A stretch of 64,000 nt of DNA from an uncultured Winogradskyella sp. (GCF_947498005.1 NZ_CANMIW010000003.1:186001-250000), one strand, 5' to 3'. Shown: positions 1 to 9,591, counted from the stretch's first letter. Program-made: numbers and translations. The notes: generated by a model not told the origin, from the letters alone.

Positions 1-505
1 TTAAGTCTTCTTTAAAACCCATACTTAGCATTTCATCAGCTTCGTCTAAAACTAAGGTTTTAATCTTCGAAATATCTATAGAACCTCTTTCAATTAAGTC
101 TAATAAACGGCCAGGAGTTGCCACAACAATATGAGTAGTTCTTGTTAGGTTTCTAATTTGTTTATCAATTTTTTCACCACCATATACACCTTCTGAAAAT
201 ATCTTTTGGTCTACATATTTAGTAAATCTGAAAAGTTGTTTTTGAATTTGTTGAACCAACTCACGCGTTGGCGCAATAATCAAAGCTTGCACGTCAGAAT
301 TATTAGTGTCAATACTATGCAAAACAGGTAAGCCAAAAGCTGCTGTTTTTCCAGTTCCTGTTTGAGCCAAGCCTATCAAATCAGTTTTAGATTCAAGTAA
401 AATAGGAATTACGGTTTCTTGAATTTCCGTTGGATTAACAATATTGAGTTCTTTTAATCCTTTTATATAAGATTTGTGAATTCCTAATTCTTTAAATGTA
501 GCCAT
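1..505 (-). CDS. DEAD-box ATP-dependent RNA helicase (3' part cut off by the window edge)
   Basis: This is the N-terminal 168 residues of a DEAD-box RNA helicase, which unwinds RNA duplexes in ribosome assembly or mRNA turnover. The Q-motif region (PTEIQ) lies near residue 25. Motif I AQTGTGKT is at about 47-54, motif Ia APTREL near 79-84, ATPGR near 129-133 and motif II DEAD at about 154-157. The start ATG (505-503) gives the standard short lead before the Q motif. A good Bacteroidota -7 element lies about 20 bases upstream. The reading frame runs off the left edge of the window, so the helicase C-terminal domain and any tail that would name the subtype (RhlE, CsdA-like) cannot be seen. Family certain, subtype unknown. 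Confidence 0.93.
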   Translation of the reverse strand, partial: MATFKELGIHKSYIKGLKELNIVNPTEIQETVIPILLESKTDLIGLAQTGTGKTAAFGLPVLHSIDTNNSDVQALIIAPTRELVQQIQKQLFRFTKYVDQKIFSEGVYGGEKIDKQIRNLTRTTHIVVATPGRLLDLIERGSIDISKIKTLVLDEADEMLSMGFKEDL

Positions 506-523
506 AGTGTATTTATTGTTGCG

Positions 524-557
524 CAAAGGTAATTTGTCCTTTGAATAAACACTACAA
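524..557 (-). promoter_or_regulatory. Candidate promoter of the DEAD-box helicase gene
   Basis: On the minus strand TACCTTTG (531-524) matches the Bacteroidota -7 consensus TAnnTTTG exactly. A TTG (557-555) lies 23 bases further upstream, at the long end of the accepted spacing. The start codon follows at 505. This is a sequence match only. Confidence 0.5.
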
Positions 558-614
558 TTTATTGTAAAATATAAAGGATATTTCTAGTTTATGCTTTAGA
601 GGCTTAACGCGTCT

Positions 615-1214
615 CTATTCAGATTCATCTTTTGCTCTGAGTCTTCCGCTATATTTAATAAAAGTCTTGTACGTCGATGTAATATTGACAGCTACTTTAT
701 TATTAGGAAATAGTTCTAGTTTTACGTTATAAGTTTCTGAAGGCTCATTAATTTGCTTAATTTCAAATTCAATGTCGAGTCTTTTTTTGGACTCATTAAT
801 AGTCTTTACATATTTTTCAGGAATTCCATTAAACACAATACCACTATTGCGACCACCATAATTACCTGCGCTCAAACGTCTTTCTCCAAAAAATGACAAA
901 TTACCTGATACAGAATCAGTATTTATTTCGATAAAATGTCCGTCTTCTGTGACATCTATTCTACTCGCATTATTGCCTGTTTGAGATAAAAATAAGGCAT
1001 TGGCTACTCGTTGAGTCGCTGCGGTATTAAAAGGATATACAACATCGATATCGATATAATACTCCTCTCTTTCTAATAATTTTTGTAATGTGTTAATGGC
1101 ATCAGACGGTTTATTAGCATCATCAACGTTGCTAGATTTACAACTCCACATCGTCGTTAACACAACTAAAACTATAAATACATTAAATATTTTAACTATT
1201 TCTTTTTTAACCAT
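615..1214 (-). CDS. DUF4251-like lipoprotein
   Basis: A protein of about 199 residues with an N-terminal hydrophobic stretch ending in a lipobox-like TMWSC, so probably a lipoprotein of the cell envelope. I place the start at the ATG at 1214, followed by VKKEIVK and a normal lipoprotein signal; an in-frame start 14 codons upstream would only add an unusual hydrophobic lead. The mature part is beta-rich and contains FNGIPEKY and a C-terminal YSGRL. In pattern it resembles DUF4251 proteins, and the protein encoded at 10431-10892 shows the same closing pattern (YGGKL). The function of this family is unknown to me. The gene stands between the helicase and a divergently functioning SDR gene with no obvious operon partner. 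Confidence 0.7.
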   Translation of the reverse strand: MVKKEIVKIFNVFIVLVVLTTMWSCKSSNVDDANKPSDAINTLQKLLEREEYYIDIDVVYPFNTAATQRVANALFLSQTGNNASRIDVTEDGHFIEINTDSVSGNLSFFGERRLSAGNYGGRNSGIVFNGIPEKYVKTINESKKRLDIEFEIKQINEPSETYNVKLELFPNNKVAVNITSTYKTFIKYSGRLRAKDESE

Positions 1215-1300
1215 AATAACTAAGATACCAACAAAAGATTGAATTATCAGTAACATTAACAGTCTTTTAAGTTCTGAAATCTATGCTGAATAGCTACCAA

Positions 1301-2851
1301 TTACCAGCTAATGGGTCTATAATCTTTTAAGAATTTGCCAGACCAATGCTTACCTGTGTTTATACCATCAAATAATGGATCCATAACACGTGCTGCACCA
1401 TCCACAATGTCCAAAGGTGGCTGAAAATCGTGCAATTCTTGTTTTCGTTTTGCTAACTCAGCTGGATCTTCATCTGTAACCCAACCAGTGTCTACAGCAT
1501 TCATAAAGATACCTTCTTTAGCTAAACTACCAGCTGCAGTATGCGTTAACATATTTAAAGCTGCTTTTGCCATATTAGTATGTGGATGACGATCTTCTTT
1601 AAAGAAACTATGAAACTTGCCTTCCATAGCCGAAACATTGATAATGTGCTTCTTACCTGTGTTCTCTTTCTTCATTACTTCAGATAAACGATTGCACAAA
1701 ACAAAAGGTGCTACCGAATTTACTAATTGGACTTCTATCATTTCTGTGGTCTCAATTTCTCCAAGTTTTAATCGCCAACTATTGGTTTTTCTTAAGTCTA
1801 CTTGTTGTAAATCGGCATCCAGTTTTCCTTCTGGGAAAACCTCTTGAGAAACTAAGGTATTATCAAAACTATATGGAATTTGGGATAATTTAGCTGAAGC
1901 TCTTAATCCAATGCCTGGTTCTGGTCCATGCCAAGTCACTGGCATATTTTTATTTGATGATGCACCAGAGGTTAGTTGTTTTAATTCATTTAAACATTCT
2001 GTATGATCATTGAGTAAATCACGTGCAAATTTCGGTAACTCCTCAATTGGTCGTTCTTCATTTGGCATTAAATGGCTATAAAAACCTGCTGGTCGTCTAA
2101 CGGTTTGTGCTGCATTATTGATAAGTATATCAAGCTTTTCGTAACGTTGCTCTATAAAATTACAGAAGATCTCAACACTTGGAATATGTCTTAAGTCTAA
2201 ACCATGAATTTTTAGTCGGTGTCCCCATTCTGTAAAGTCTTCCTCTTTAGAAAAACGCAATGCAGAATCTACAGGGAAACGTGTTGTGGCAATTACTGTT
2301 GCACCACCACGTAAAAGCATTAATGTAATATGATAACCAATTTTTAATCGAGAACCAGTGATTACAGCGACTTGTCCTTTTACATCTGCAGTTTGAAAAC
2401 GTTTAGCATAGTTAAAATCGCCACATTCTTCACACATGGTATCGTAAAAATGATGCAGTTTAGTAAACATCGTCTTACAGACGTAGCAATTTCTAGGTGA
2501 TTCTAGCTCAAATTGTTCTTTGGCTTTTAGATCAGCTTCTGGCAATAATTTTGGCGCAACAAAAATATGCGCTTCTCTGGCACTACGTATACCTGTTTCT
2601 TTACGAGCATTTTTATCTCGTGCAGCCTGTTTTCGCTTAGCGGCTTTTTTTGCGTCTTTTTTACGACGCGAAAATTCTTCTCTACTAGGACGTGATAATT
2701 GTCCGGAAGCCTTTATTAAAGCCGTTCGTTGTGGCTTAGGAATTTCAAATATCTGATCTGTATCAGCAACTAAACGTTCTAAAATAGAAATGCAGTTTTC
2801 AATCTCATTGATAGAGATATCGTCAAGTTTCTCTGAATTTTCGTTGCTCAT
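1301..2851 (-). CDS. Long SDR-family NAD(P)-dependent oxidoreductase with Cys4 segment
   Basis: A 516-residue protein, about twice the size of a classical short-chain dehydrogenase. Residues 1-115 are charged, with a Lys/Arg-rich helix near 60-85. CxxC pairs at C122/C125 and C140/C143 look like a small zinc ribbon. The Rossmann fold starts at 160 with the cofactor loop TGSRLKIG (165-172) and NNAAQT (245-250). An insert of about 125 residues then separates this from the second half. The catalytic Ser is present (VSAMEG, S407), but the usual YxxxK reads TNMAK (425-429), so Thr replaces the catalytic Tyr. I recall the [13 protein letters not shown] stretch as typical of a long SDR subfamily found in bacteria and plants. 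The substrate is unknown. The J-domain gene lies 12 bases upstream and probably shares the transcript. Confidence 0.85.
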   Translation of the reverse strand: MSNENSEKLDDISINEIENCISILERLVADTDQIFEIPKPQRTALIKASGQLSRPSREEFSRRKKDAKKAAKRKQAARDKNARKETGIRSAREAHIFVAPKLLPEADLKAKEQFELESPRNCYVCKTMFTKLHHFYDTMCEECGDFNYAKRFQTADVKGQVAVITGSRLKIGYHITLMLLRGGATVIATTRFPVDSALRFSKEEDFTEWGHRLKIHGLDLRHIPSVEIFCNFIEQRYEKLDILINNAAQTVRRPAGFYSHLMPNEERPIEELPKFARDLLNDHTECLNELKQLTSGASSNKNMPVTWHGPEPGIGLRASAKLSQIPYSFDNTLVSQEVFPEGKLDADLQQVDLRKTNSWRLKLGEIETTEMIEVQLVNSVAPFVLCNRLSEVMKKENTGKKHIINVSAMEGKFHSFFKEDRHPHTNMAKAALNMLTHTAAGSLAKEGIFMNAVDTGWVTDEDPAELAKRKQELHDFQPPLDIVDGAARVMDPLFDGINTGKHWSGKFLKDYRPISW

Positions 2852-2863
2852 AACTAATTGATA

Positions 2864-3313
2864 TTATGCTTCTTGAAGTTCCCTCTTAGATTTTCTGTAT
2901 AAATACGAATTAAAAATACTTCGTCTTGCAAAACGCATTTGTTTATCAGAATTTAAAAATTTGATAAAAACACCTTTAGGCACTCCAAAATACTCATAAG
3001 TAGAACCGTCTAAAAATGTGATTTCTAAAAGTTGACCTTTATGCTGAAAATCTAAAATTGAAGAATTTGTTATTGTATTGGTATATTCTTCAAGATTTAA
3101 AGCTTTAGTTTCTGGCGCAATACTCACTAAAAAATGATAGCCATCGATAATTTCAACACTCTTTTGCTCTGCCTCTTCTTGGCCAGCATCTCCATCTTGA
3201 AATTTATCTGGATGCCACTTTTTTACAAGGTTTCTATACGTTTTCTTTAAAGATTTTAAATCAATAGAATCTTCAATTGAAAATAACTTTTTGTACTGGT
3301 TAATACGTTTCAT
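2864..3313 (-). CDS. J-domain protein with C-terminal KTSC domain
   Basis: A 149-residue two-domain protein. Residues 6-66 form a DnaJ-like J domain with the HPD tripeptide at 34-36 that stimulates DnaK ATPase. Residues about 88-142 match the KTSC pattern (LEITFLDGSTYEYFGVP, then R...FNSYLYRK); KTSC domains are small and of uncertain, possibly nucleic-acid-related function. It lacks the Gly/Phe and zinc regions of DnaJ, so it is a specialised co-chaperone rather than DnaJ itself. It is followed after 12 bases by the long SDR gene, so the two are likely co-transcribed. The domain calls come from motif reading. Confidence 0.82.
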   Translation of the reverse strand: MKRINQYKKLFSIEDSIDLKSLKKTYRNLVKKWHPDKFQDGDAGQEEAEQKSVEIIDGYHFLVSIAPETKALNLEEYTNTITNSSILDFQHKGQLLEITFLDGSTYEYFGVPKGVFIKFLNSDKQMRFARRSIFNSYLYRKSKRELQEA

Positions 3314-3399
3314 TTTTAGTGCTTTAATTTGAGGCGCGAAACTACGCTAATTTATGAAGCATAAAGCAATTAAATGACTTTAATTACAAAGTCCTTGGT

Positions 3400-4956
3400 T
3401 TACTCATCCTCTGGAGGAAACCCGTGGATTTCTTCAAATTTTTCATCGAAATTAGTCCTTAAATATGAGTTTAACTTCTTTTGATAATCATCCTTCAACC
3501 ATTTTAAGAAGTTGTAAGTACTTCTACTTATACACTTGGCATAGGTCTCAATACGTTGATTAATATCTTCCTTAAGAAGTTTTGCTAAAGCAAGGGCATC
3601 GTATACATCTTCACTATTTTCAATACAAATTTTAGCATGATGTTCAATAGAACGTTCTAACACAACTTTACTAGATTCTCCTTTAGCAACAGCATCCTTA
3701 TAAGTTTGTTTAATATCAAAATATGTGTCTTCAGATTTTGAAAACTCTTCTTTAACTTCCTCTGATAAATCGTGCTTAAAATTAGACTCAATAGCCTCAT
3801 CATCTTTAATACGATCAGCATACCAATTTGGTGACTTAAAAATAAGTTGCCAATCTAAATCTGCGCCCCAAGGACCAAATCTGTAAAGGTTGTTTCCTAA
3901 ATCTATTGTTGTAAATTTAGATTTGTTGTTTAGAATACGAGAACCACGACCAATCATTTGATAATATAGAGTCAATGATTTTGTAGCTCTGTTTAAGATA
4001 ATAGTATCAATGGTTGGCTCATCAAAACCTGTAGTTAAAATACTTACTGAGGTTAAGATAGCATCTGGCGTTTCATGGAACCACTCTAAAATTTGTTTAC
4101 GTTGTTTTTTAGTCGCTGTATTATCTAAGTGCATAATAGGAATTCCGGCTTCCTTAAAGGCATAATACACACTAATAGAAGTGTTAATTCCGTTATTAAA
4201 AATTAAAGTCTTTTTACCTAGCGAATGTCTTTTATATGCATCAATCAACTTTTGCAACATCGCAGGACTAGAATATAAATCTTCAGAAGATTTTACAGTA
4301 TAATCGCCATTAGATCCTACTTCTAAAGAGGTTAAACCCATATCATAGGCATACGTTTCTGCACGTGCTAAAAACTCATTCTCGATAAGATTCTCAATTG
4401 TTTCTCCTGTAATAAGTTCGTCGTAGTTATCCTTCATAGGTAACTCTTTATTAGAACTTAAAGGTGTTGCAGTAACACCAAGAATAAAGGATTTTTCAAA
4501 AAACTTAAACAGTTTGGTAAAAGAATTATAATGGGCTTCATCAATAATAACTAAACCAACGTCAGAGATATCTAACATATTATCGTTTAGTCTATTGTTA
4601 AGCGTTTCTACCATGGCCACAAAACAAGAATAATCTGCTTGGTCATCTAAATTAGCCTTACTATTAACCACTTTGTTTGTAACACCAAAACCATCTAACA
4701 TTTTAGAGGTTTGATTACAAAGTTCTACTCTGTGCGTCATAATCAAAACCTTCTTTTTGTGATTCTTTAGGTATTGACGCACCATTTCAGAGAAAATAAC
4801 CGTTTTTCCACCACCTGTTGGTAATTGATACAGTAAGTGATAATCTTCGCGTTCGGAATCAAATTTTTCGAAAATCTGACTTATGGCACCTTGTTGGTAG
4901 TCATATAATTCTTTATCAGTTTTTTTTGCTTGAACAGCTTGATTTGTTTGAGACAT
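3400..4956 (-). CDS. SF2 DEAD/DEAH-box DNA helicase
   Basis: A 518-residue superfamily 2 helicase. Motif I PTGGGKT is at 46-52, the Q-like YQQ lies just before it near 20-22, motif II DEAH is at 139-142, motif III-like VTATP at 161-165, and motif VI QMIGRGSR at 333-340 in the second RecA domain. The last 150 residues are helical and carry no recognised domain. The layout resembles RadD/type III restriction-like helicases used in DNA repair, but no nuclease or methylase gene lies nearby, so a restriction role is not supported. It stands 86 bases upstream of the J-domain gene, and the 204-base gap to the divergent peptidase gene holds the promoters of both. Confidence 0.88.
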   Translation of the reverse strand: MSQTNQAVQAKKTDKELYDYQQGAISQIFEKFDSEREDYHLLYQLPTGGGKTVIFSEMVRQYLKNHKKKVLIMTHRVELCNQTSKMLDGFGVTNKVVNSKANLDDQADYSCFVAMVETLNNRLNDNMLDISDVGLVIIDEAHYNSFTKLFKFFEKSFILGVTATPLSSNKELPMKDNYDELITGETIENLIENEFLARAETYAYDMGLTSLEVGSNGDYTVKSSEDLYSSPAMLQKLIDAYKRHSLGKKTLIFNNGINTSISVYYAFKEAGIPIMHLDNTATKKQRKQILEWFHETPDAILTSVSILTTGFDEPTIDTIILNRATKSLTLYYQMIGRGSRILNNKSKFTTIDLGNNLYRFGPWGADLDWQLIFKSPNWYADRIKDDEAIESNFKHDLSEEVKEEFSKSEDTYFDIKQTYKDAVAKGESSKVVLERSIEHHAKICIENSEDVYDALALAKLLKEDINQRIETYAKCISRSTYNFLKWLKDDYQKKLNSYLRTNFDEKFEEIHGFPPEDE

Positions 4957-5100
4957 AAATATAATTTCGGATTATCTTTTGAAGCTGCAAATTTACAACA
5001 CTTTCGCTCACAAAAAAAGTATCAATCCTATAGATAAGTAGTAAAAGTAAAAAAGAATAATTTTAATAAAAATTGAATAACTGATTTTAGAAATTAAATA

Positions 5101-5127
5101 TTGAAAATAATATTTATTATATATTTA
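5101..5127 (+). promoter_or_regulatory. Candidate promoter of the M23 peptidase gene
   Basis: TTG at 5101-5103 and TATATTTA at 5120-5127 lie 16 bases apart and resemble the Bacteroidota TTG / TAnnTTTG pair, with the last base of the -7 element changed. The ATG follows at 5161. The region is very AT-rich, so chance matches are easy. Confidence 0.3.
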
Positions 5128-5160
5128 CGTTTCAAAAATTATTAGATCATTAATCCCTCT

Positions 5161-6090
5161 ATGAAATATCTTTTTTTCTGTGTTGTTTTTGTCTGTACTA
5201 GCTTATTTATTTACGCACAGAAAGACTCAATTTCTACTTCTTTAAAGATTGAATTAAACACAAGCAAGTACAAAAAAGGTGTAATTAAGGAAGCTATTGA
5301 AATTCCATTAATTGTAAAACCTACGAAACCTGTAGTAGATATAAAAGCAGATCATTGGGATAATACAGATCATCATCCATATCATGACTTTGGTCAAAAA
5401 TTTCCTTTAGAGTTGTTTTTTACCGATAGTACGTATGCTTCACCTGTTTCACATAAAAAAGTCATTACATCGCATTATGGTTGGCGACGAGGACGACCTC
5501 ATAATGGTATTGATATTGACCTAGTGACTGGTGATTCAGTAGTTTCCATTTTAGATGGTATTGTGAGAATTGCGAAATACTCCAACGGATTCGGAAACGT
5601 TGTTGTTGTTAGGCATTTTAATGGATTAGAATCTACTTATGCGCATTTATCTTACATTGCAGTAAAAGCCAATGACACTATAAAGAGAGCACAATATTTA
5701 GGAAAAGGTGGTAATACAGGAAATTCAAGGGGAAGCCATTTACATTTAGAACTGAGTTATAAAGGTCAACCCATCCATCCTGAATATTTATTTGATTTTT
5801 CTTCAAATAATAAAATTAGATCTAAGCATGTTTGGGTAACACAAAAATGGACACACGCACGTTTTCACAATTCAAAACGCGTAAGTAAAATTAAAGTAAT
5901 TAAGTCTGCAGATGAAGCTGCTATGGCTAGTTTAGCTAAACAGCCTAAGTTCTATGTGGTAAGAAAAGGAGATACGCTCTATGGTATTTCTAGACGAAAT
6001 AATATGTCTGTTTCCAGACTATGCAAAACAAATGCTATCAATCAAAATACAACCTTAAAGATTGGGCAAAAATTAGTTTTAGAACTCTAA
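5161..6090 (+). CDS. Secreted M23 metallopeptidase with LysM domain
   Basis: A 309-residue exported murein hydrolase. It has a signal peptide ending near YAQ (residue 20). An M23 (LytM-like) domain spans about 100-210 with the zinc ligands H114 and D118 in RPHNGIDID and H195 in GSHLHLEL, plus the supporting H162 in YAHLS. A C-terminal LysM repeat (264-309, FYVVRKGDTLYGISRR) should bind peptidoglycan. All zinc residues are intact, so it is probably an active endopeptidase that cleaves peptide cross-links in the periplasm. It is transcribed alone, divergent from the SF2 helicase and 59 bases ahead of topB. Confidence 0.92.
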   Translation: MKYLFFCVVFVCTSLFIYAQKDSISTSLKIELNTSKYKKGVIKEAIEIPLIVKPTKPVVDIKADHWDNTDHHPYHDFGQKFPLELFFTDSTYASPVSHKKVITSHYGWRRGRPHNGIDIDLVTGDSVVSILDGIVRIAKYSNGFGNVVVVRHFNGLESTYAHLSYIAVKANDTIKRAQYLGKGGNTGNSRGSHLHLELSYKGQPIHPEYLFDFSSNNKIRSKHVWVTQKWTHARFHNSKRVSKIKVIKSADEAAMASLAKQPKFYVVRKGDTLYGISRRNNMSVSRLCKTNAINQNTTLKIGQKLVLEL

Positions 6091-6149
6091 TAAATTCCTT
6101 ATTCAACTATAAAATTCTGTATTTTCGCAGTCATTAAACTGAAATCTAT

Positions 6150-8384
6150 TTGAAAGTCTGTATAGCCGAAAAACCAAGTGTTGCAAGAGAAATTGCAGCT
6201 GTTTTAGGAGCAACCACGAAGCGCGATGGTTACTTTGAAGGCAATGGCTTTGCCGTAACCTATACTTTTGGACATCTCTGTACCTTATACGAACCAGCAG
6301 ATTATAAACCGTATTGGAAAAGTTGGGACCTAAACAACTTACCAATGTTACCAGAGAAATTTGAGGTTAAGGTGGCCAAAAATGATGGTATTAAAAAGCA
6401 ATTTAATATTGTAAAAAGTTTATTTGATAAAGCCGACTTAGTCATAAATTGTGGTGATGCTGGCCAAGAGGGAGAATTGATACAGCGTTGGGTCATTAAT
6501 AAGGCGAATTACAAAGGTAAAGTACAACGCTTATGGATTTCATCTTTAACCACTGAAGCAATAAAAGAAGGCTTTAAGAATTTAAAGCCTGCAGAAAATT
6601 ACGATAATCTTTATTACGCTGGTTTTTCTCGTTCTATTGGTGATTGGCTTTTAGGAATCAATGCAACCAGGTTATATACTGTGAAACATGGTGGATATAA
6701 ACAAGTGCTTTCTGTTGGTCGTGTGCAAACTCCTACGCTTGCGATGCTTGTAAACCGTTTTAAGGAGATTGAGAATTTTGTACCACAACCATATTGGGAA
6801 TTACAAACTCTTTATAGAGACACACTTTTTAGTTATGAAGAAGGTCGTTTTCTTAAAATGGAAGATGGCGAAATATTAGCCAATAAAGTCAAGGAAGATC
6901 AGTTTGAAATTGTATCTACAACCAAAAAGAAAGGTACAGAATATGCACCTAAATTATTCGACTTAACTGGGTTACAAGTATATTGCAACACCAAGTTTGG
7001 TTTTTCTGCAGATGATACGCTTAAAATAGCTCAAAAACTATACGAGAAAAAAGCAGTAACTTATCCTAGAGTTGATACTACATTTTTACCAAACGACGTG
7101 TATCCTAAGGTAAAAGGCATTTTATCTAAATTAACGGATTACGCGACGCTTACAGCACCTGTTTTAAGTAAGAAGATTAAGAAATCTGCTCGCGTATTTA
7201 ACGATAAAAAAGTAACAGATCACCATGCCATTATACCAACAGGTATGCAAACACATCTGCAGTATAATGAACAACAAGTTTATGATATTATAGTCAAACG
7301 ATTTATTGCTGTTTTTTATGACGATTGTAAAGTTTCTAATACAACGGTAATTGGTAAAGCAGCAGATGTCAATTTTAAAACCACAGGAAAAGAGATTATA
7401 TCTAAGGGTTGGCGTGTTGTTTTTGAGAAAAAAGATGAAGGAATAACCAGCAGCACATCAAAAGATAAATTATTACCAAATTTTGAAAAAGGTGAAAAAG
7501 GACCACATGAACCGTCATTTTTAGAAAAACAAACTAAGCCACCTAATCAGTTTACAGAAGCTTCGCTTTTGCGTGCTATGGAAACTGCAGGAAAACAAGT
7601 TGAAGATGACGAGTTAAGAGACTTAATGAAAGAAAACGGTATTGGTCGTCCGTCTACACGTGCCAATATTATTGAAACACTTTTTAGACGTAAATACATA
7701 AAACGAAATAAGAAACAGATACTACCAACAATAACTGGCATCCAACTCATTGATACCATACAAAATGAGCTGCTTAAATCTGCAGAATTAACGGGTTCAT
7801 GGGAAAAACAATTAAAGGATATTGAAAAAGGTGAATTTAGTGCAACAGCTTTTATTCGTGGAATGAAACGTATGGTTGATGCCTTAGTTTACGAAGTACG
7901 AAGCGAAAAAGTAGAAACTAGAATTTCTGCGGTTAATAATAAACCTGTTGGAAAATCTAAACCTAAAAGTAAACCGAAGTCAGCAGCTTTAGTTGGTAGC
8001 GCTTGCCCAAAATGTGAAACTGGCTCACTTTTAAAAGGAAAATCTGCTTATGGCTGTAATTTATACGGTAAATCTTGTGATTTTACATTGCCGTTTAGTT
8101 TCGGAAATAAGAAAATATCTGAAAAGCAATTTATTCGTTTAATCACTAAAGGTTCTACTGTAAATTTAAAAGGCTTCAAAGTTGAAAATCAATCTGTTGA
8201 AGGGCTAATACGCTTTGATGATAATTTTAAACTAAAATTAGAACCTAAGCAAACCACTAAAAAAGCAGTTTTAAAAGCAGGAGATGCATGCCCTAAATGT
8301 AAAACAGGGAAAGTGCTAAAAGGAAAAACAGCATTTGGTTGCAGTAATTATAAAGTAGGTTGTGATTTTAGAGTAGGATTTTAG
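6150..8384 (+). CDS. topB: DNA topoisomerase III
   Basis: A 744-residue type IA topoisomerase that passes single strands to decatenate and relax DNA. The Toprim domain opens at once (MKVCIAEKPSVA) and carries the acidic cluster CGDAGQEGEL near 101-110. The catalytic Tyr is about residue 305 in TYPRVDTTFLP, where most homologues read YPRTDS. A GRPSTRA motif lies near 505. Two C-terminal zinc ribbons start near residues 619 and 714 (both CPKC-x-TG). The start is TTG at 6150: translation from it gives exactly the conserved family N-terminus and no ATG lies nearby. A TATTTTCG box (6120-6127) is a weak -7 candidate. Confidence 0.95.
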   Translation: MKVCIAEKPSVAREIAAVLGATTKRDGYFEGNGFAVTYTFGHLCTLYEPADYKPYWKSWDLNNLPMLPEKFEVKVAKNDGIKKQFNIVKSLFDKADLVINCGDAGQEGELIQRWVINKANYKGKVQRLWISSLTTEAIKEGFKNLKPAENYDNLYYAGFSRSIGDWLLGINATRLYTVKHGGYKQVLSVGRVQTPTLAMLVNRFKEIENFVPQPYWELQTLYRDTLFSYEEGRFLKMEDGEILANKVKEDQFEIVSTTKKKGTEYAPKLFDLTGLQVYCNTKFGFSADDTLKIAQKLYEKKAVTYPRVDTTFLPNDVYPKVKGILSKLTDYATLTAPVLSKKIKKSARVFNDKKVTDHHAIIPTGMQTHLQYNEQQVYDIIVKRFIAVFYDDCKVSNTTVIGKAADVNFKTTGKEIISKGWRVVFEKKDEGITSSTSKDKLLPNFEKGEKGPHEPSFLEKQTKPPNQFTEASLLRAMETAGKQVEDDELRDLMKENGIGRPSTRANIIETLFRRKYIKRNKKQILPTITGIQLIDTIQNELLKSAELTGSWEKQLKDIEKGEFSATAFIRGMKRMVDALVYEVRSEKVETRISAVNNKPVGKSKPKSKPKSAALVGSACPKCETGSLLKGKSAYGCNLYGKSCDFTLPFSFGNKKISEKQFIRLITKGSTVNLKGFKVENQSVEGLIRFDDNFKLKLEPKQTTKKAVLKAGDACPKCKTGKVLKGKTAFGCSNYKVGCDFRVGF

Positions 8385-8387
8385 AAT

Positions 8388-8858
8388 TTAATTAATTACT
8401 AATTTTACTGGTACATAAAAATCTTCTTCAGAATCAGGACTTCCATTAATGTACTTTGCTCCCATCACTTGAAAATGTGGTCTATTATCTATTTTATAAC
8501 CAGAAGACGGTAACCATTCGGTCATAATTTTTTGATAGGTTTCTGATGCATTAATGCCTTTATGAAGAAAAATAGCATAGTCTCCACTAGGTATTGTAAA
8601 CGTTTCCATTTCAGTTGGTATATTTTCAAAATTAGAAACTTCGGCACAAGCTCTTATTTCAAATGGTTTATCCATAGCATTAAAATTACTATATACTTGA
8701 ATAGCTATTAATTCTGTATTTATTAATGCTTTAATTTCATTTTTCCGAGGCATAAATTGTTTCCAAAGTGCAATAATTTTTCCGTATTCGCCATGACGCA
8801 TTGTACTTTTCTTGCCAATTAGTTTTTTCTCTGAAATCGAAATTATTTTTGGTGTCAT
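8388..8858 (-). CDS. GyrI-like / effector-binding domain protein
   Basis: A 156-residue protein that resembles the stand-alone small-molecule (AraC effector-binding, GyrI-like) domain: an N-terminal KKLIGKK strand, a central ALWKQFMPR helix, then paired strand regions ending with DNRPHFQVMG and a C-terminal PVKL strand. Such proteins bind hydrophobic ligands or act as inhibitors or sensors, and no DNA-binding helix-turn-helix is present here. It is convergent with topB (3 bases between stop codons), so it is read from its own promoter in the other direction. The ligand is unknown. Confidence 0.8.
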   Translation of the reverse strand: MTPKIISISEKKLIGKKSTMRHGEYGKIIALWKQFMPRKNEIKALINTELIAIQVYSNFNAMDKPFEIRACAEVSNFENIPTEMETFTIPSGDYAIFLHKGINASETYQKIMTEWLPSSGYKIDNRPHFQVMGAKYINGSPDSEEDFYVPVKLVIN

Positions 8859-8893
8859 TTACTAGTTATCATTAGAAACTTAAAGGTATAAAA

Positions 8894-8921
8894 AAAAGCA
8901 CAAGTATAAACTTGTGCTTTT
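8894..8921 (-). terminator. Terminator of the fasciclin gene
   Basis: An 11-bp stem (8894-8904 with 8911-8921, AAGCACAAG/CTTGTGCTT) with a 6-base loop. On the minus strand it is followed by a run of T, as for a rho-independent terminator. It lies 58 bases beyond the fasciclin stop codon. Confidence 0.8.
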
Positions 8922-8978
8922 CCAGAATTAGCTAACCAATCAACAAAAAAGCTAATTCTTCCCTAACCAATTTATATA

Positions 8979-9557
8979 TTACATTCCTGGTAATACTACA
9001 GTATCTACAACGTGGATAACACCATTTGACTGATTTACATCGCTTATTGTAACCATAGACGTGTTACCAGATTCATCTTTTAATACTAAATTTTTTGCAT
9101 CCATCATTGCAGTTAACGTTCCACCTTGTACAGTTGTAAACGTTGCTTTGCCATCTCCTTTTTTTATAGCTTTCATAATATCTTTTGCGCTATATTTCCC
9201 TGATATGACGTGGTATTTCAATACAGCTTGTAGACTTTCTTTGTTCTCAGGCTTAAGTAATGTTGCAACTGTTCCTTCTGGTAGTTTATCGAAAGCTTCA
9301 TTAGTTGGTGCAAAAACAGTAAAAGGACCATCACCTTGTAATGTTTCTACTAAATCCGCAGATTTTACAGCAGCAACTAATGTTGTATGGTTTTTAGAGT
9401 TTACGGCATTAGAAACAATATCTTTTGAAGGATACATAGTAGCTCCTCCTACTATTTTAGTGTCTTTATCCATTTTAGAATCTTGAGCCATTACGGTAGA
9501 TCCAAATATTAAAGCAAATGCAAATGCTATTGAAGTAATTATTTTTTTAGTTTTCAT
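8979..9557 (-). CDS. Secreted fasciclin (FAS1) domain protein
   Basis: A 192-residue exported protein with a classic signal peptide ending VMAQ (residue 25) followed by one FAS1 domain (about 55-190). The FAS1 hallmarks are visible: GPFTVFAPTNEAF, the YH pair in LKYHVI, and a closing NGVIHVVDTVVLP. FAS1 domains mediate adhesion or matrix contacts; the partner here is unknown. It is a single-gene unit with a promoter match upstream and a strong terminator downstream. No lipobox is present, so it should be periplasmic or released. Confidence 0.9.
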   Translation of the reverse strand: MKTKKIITSIAFAFALIFGSTVMAQDSKMDKDTKIVGGATMYPSKDIVSNAVNSKNHTTLVAAVKSADLVETLQGDGPFTVFAPTNEAFDKLPEGTVATLLKPENKESLQAVLKYHVISGKYSAKDIMKAIKKGDGKATFTTVQGGTLTAMMDAKNLVLKDESGNTSMVTISDVNQSNGVIHVVDTVVLPGM

Positions 9558-9591
9558 AATATGTGTTTTAAGTTTATTGTTACTCTATTTA

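Noticed and set aside
3400..4956. The SF2 helicase as part of a restriction or phage-defence system
   Set aside because: No nuclease, methylase or other defence gene is next to it; the neighbours are a J-domain gene and a divergent peptidase gene.
9061..9486. Long open frame antisense to the fasciclin gene
   Set aside because: It is the mirror of a strongly coding gene, has no motif and no signal of its own.
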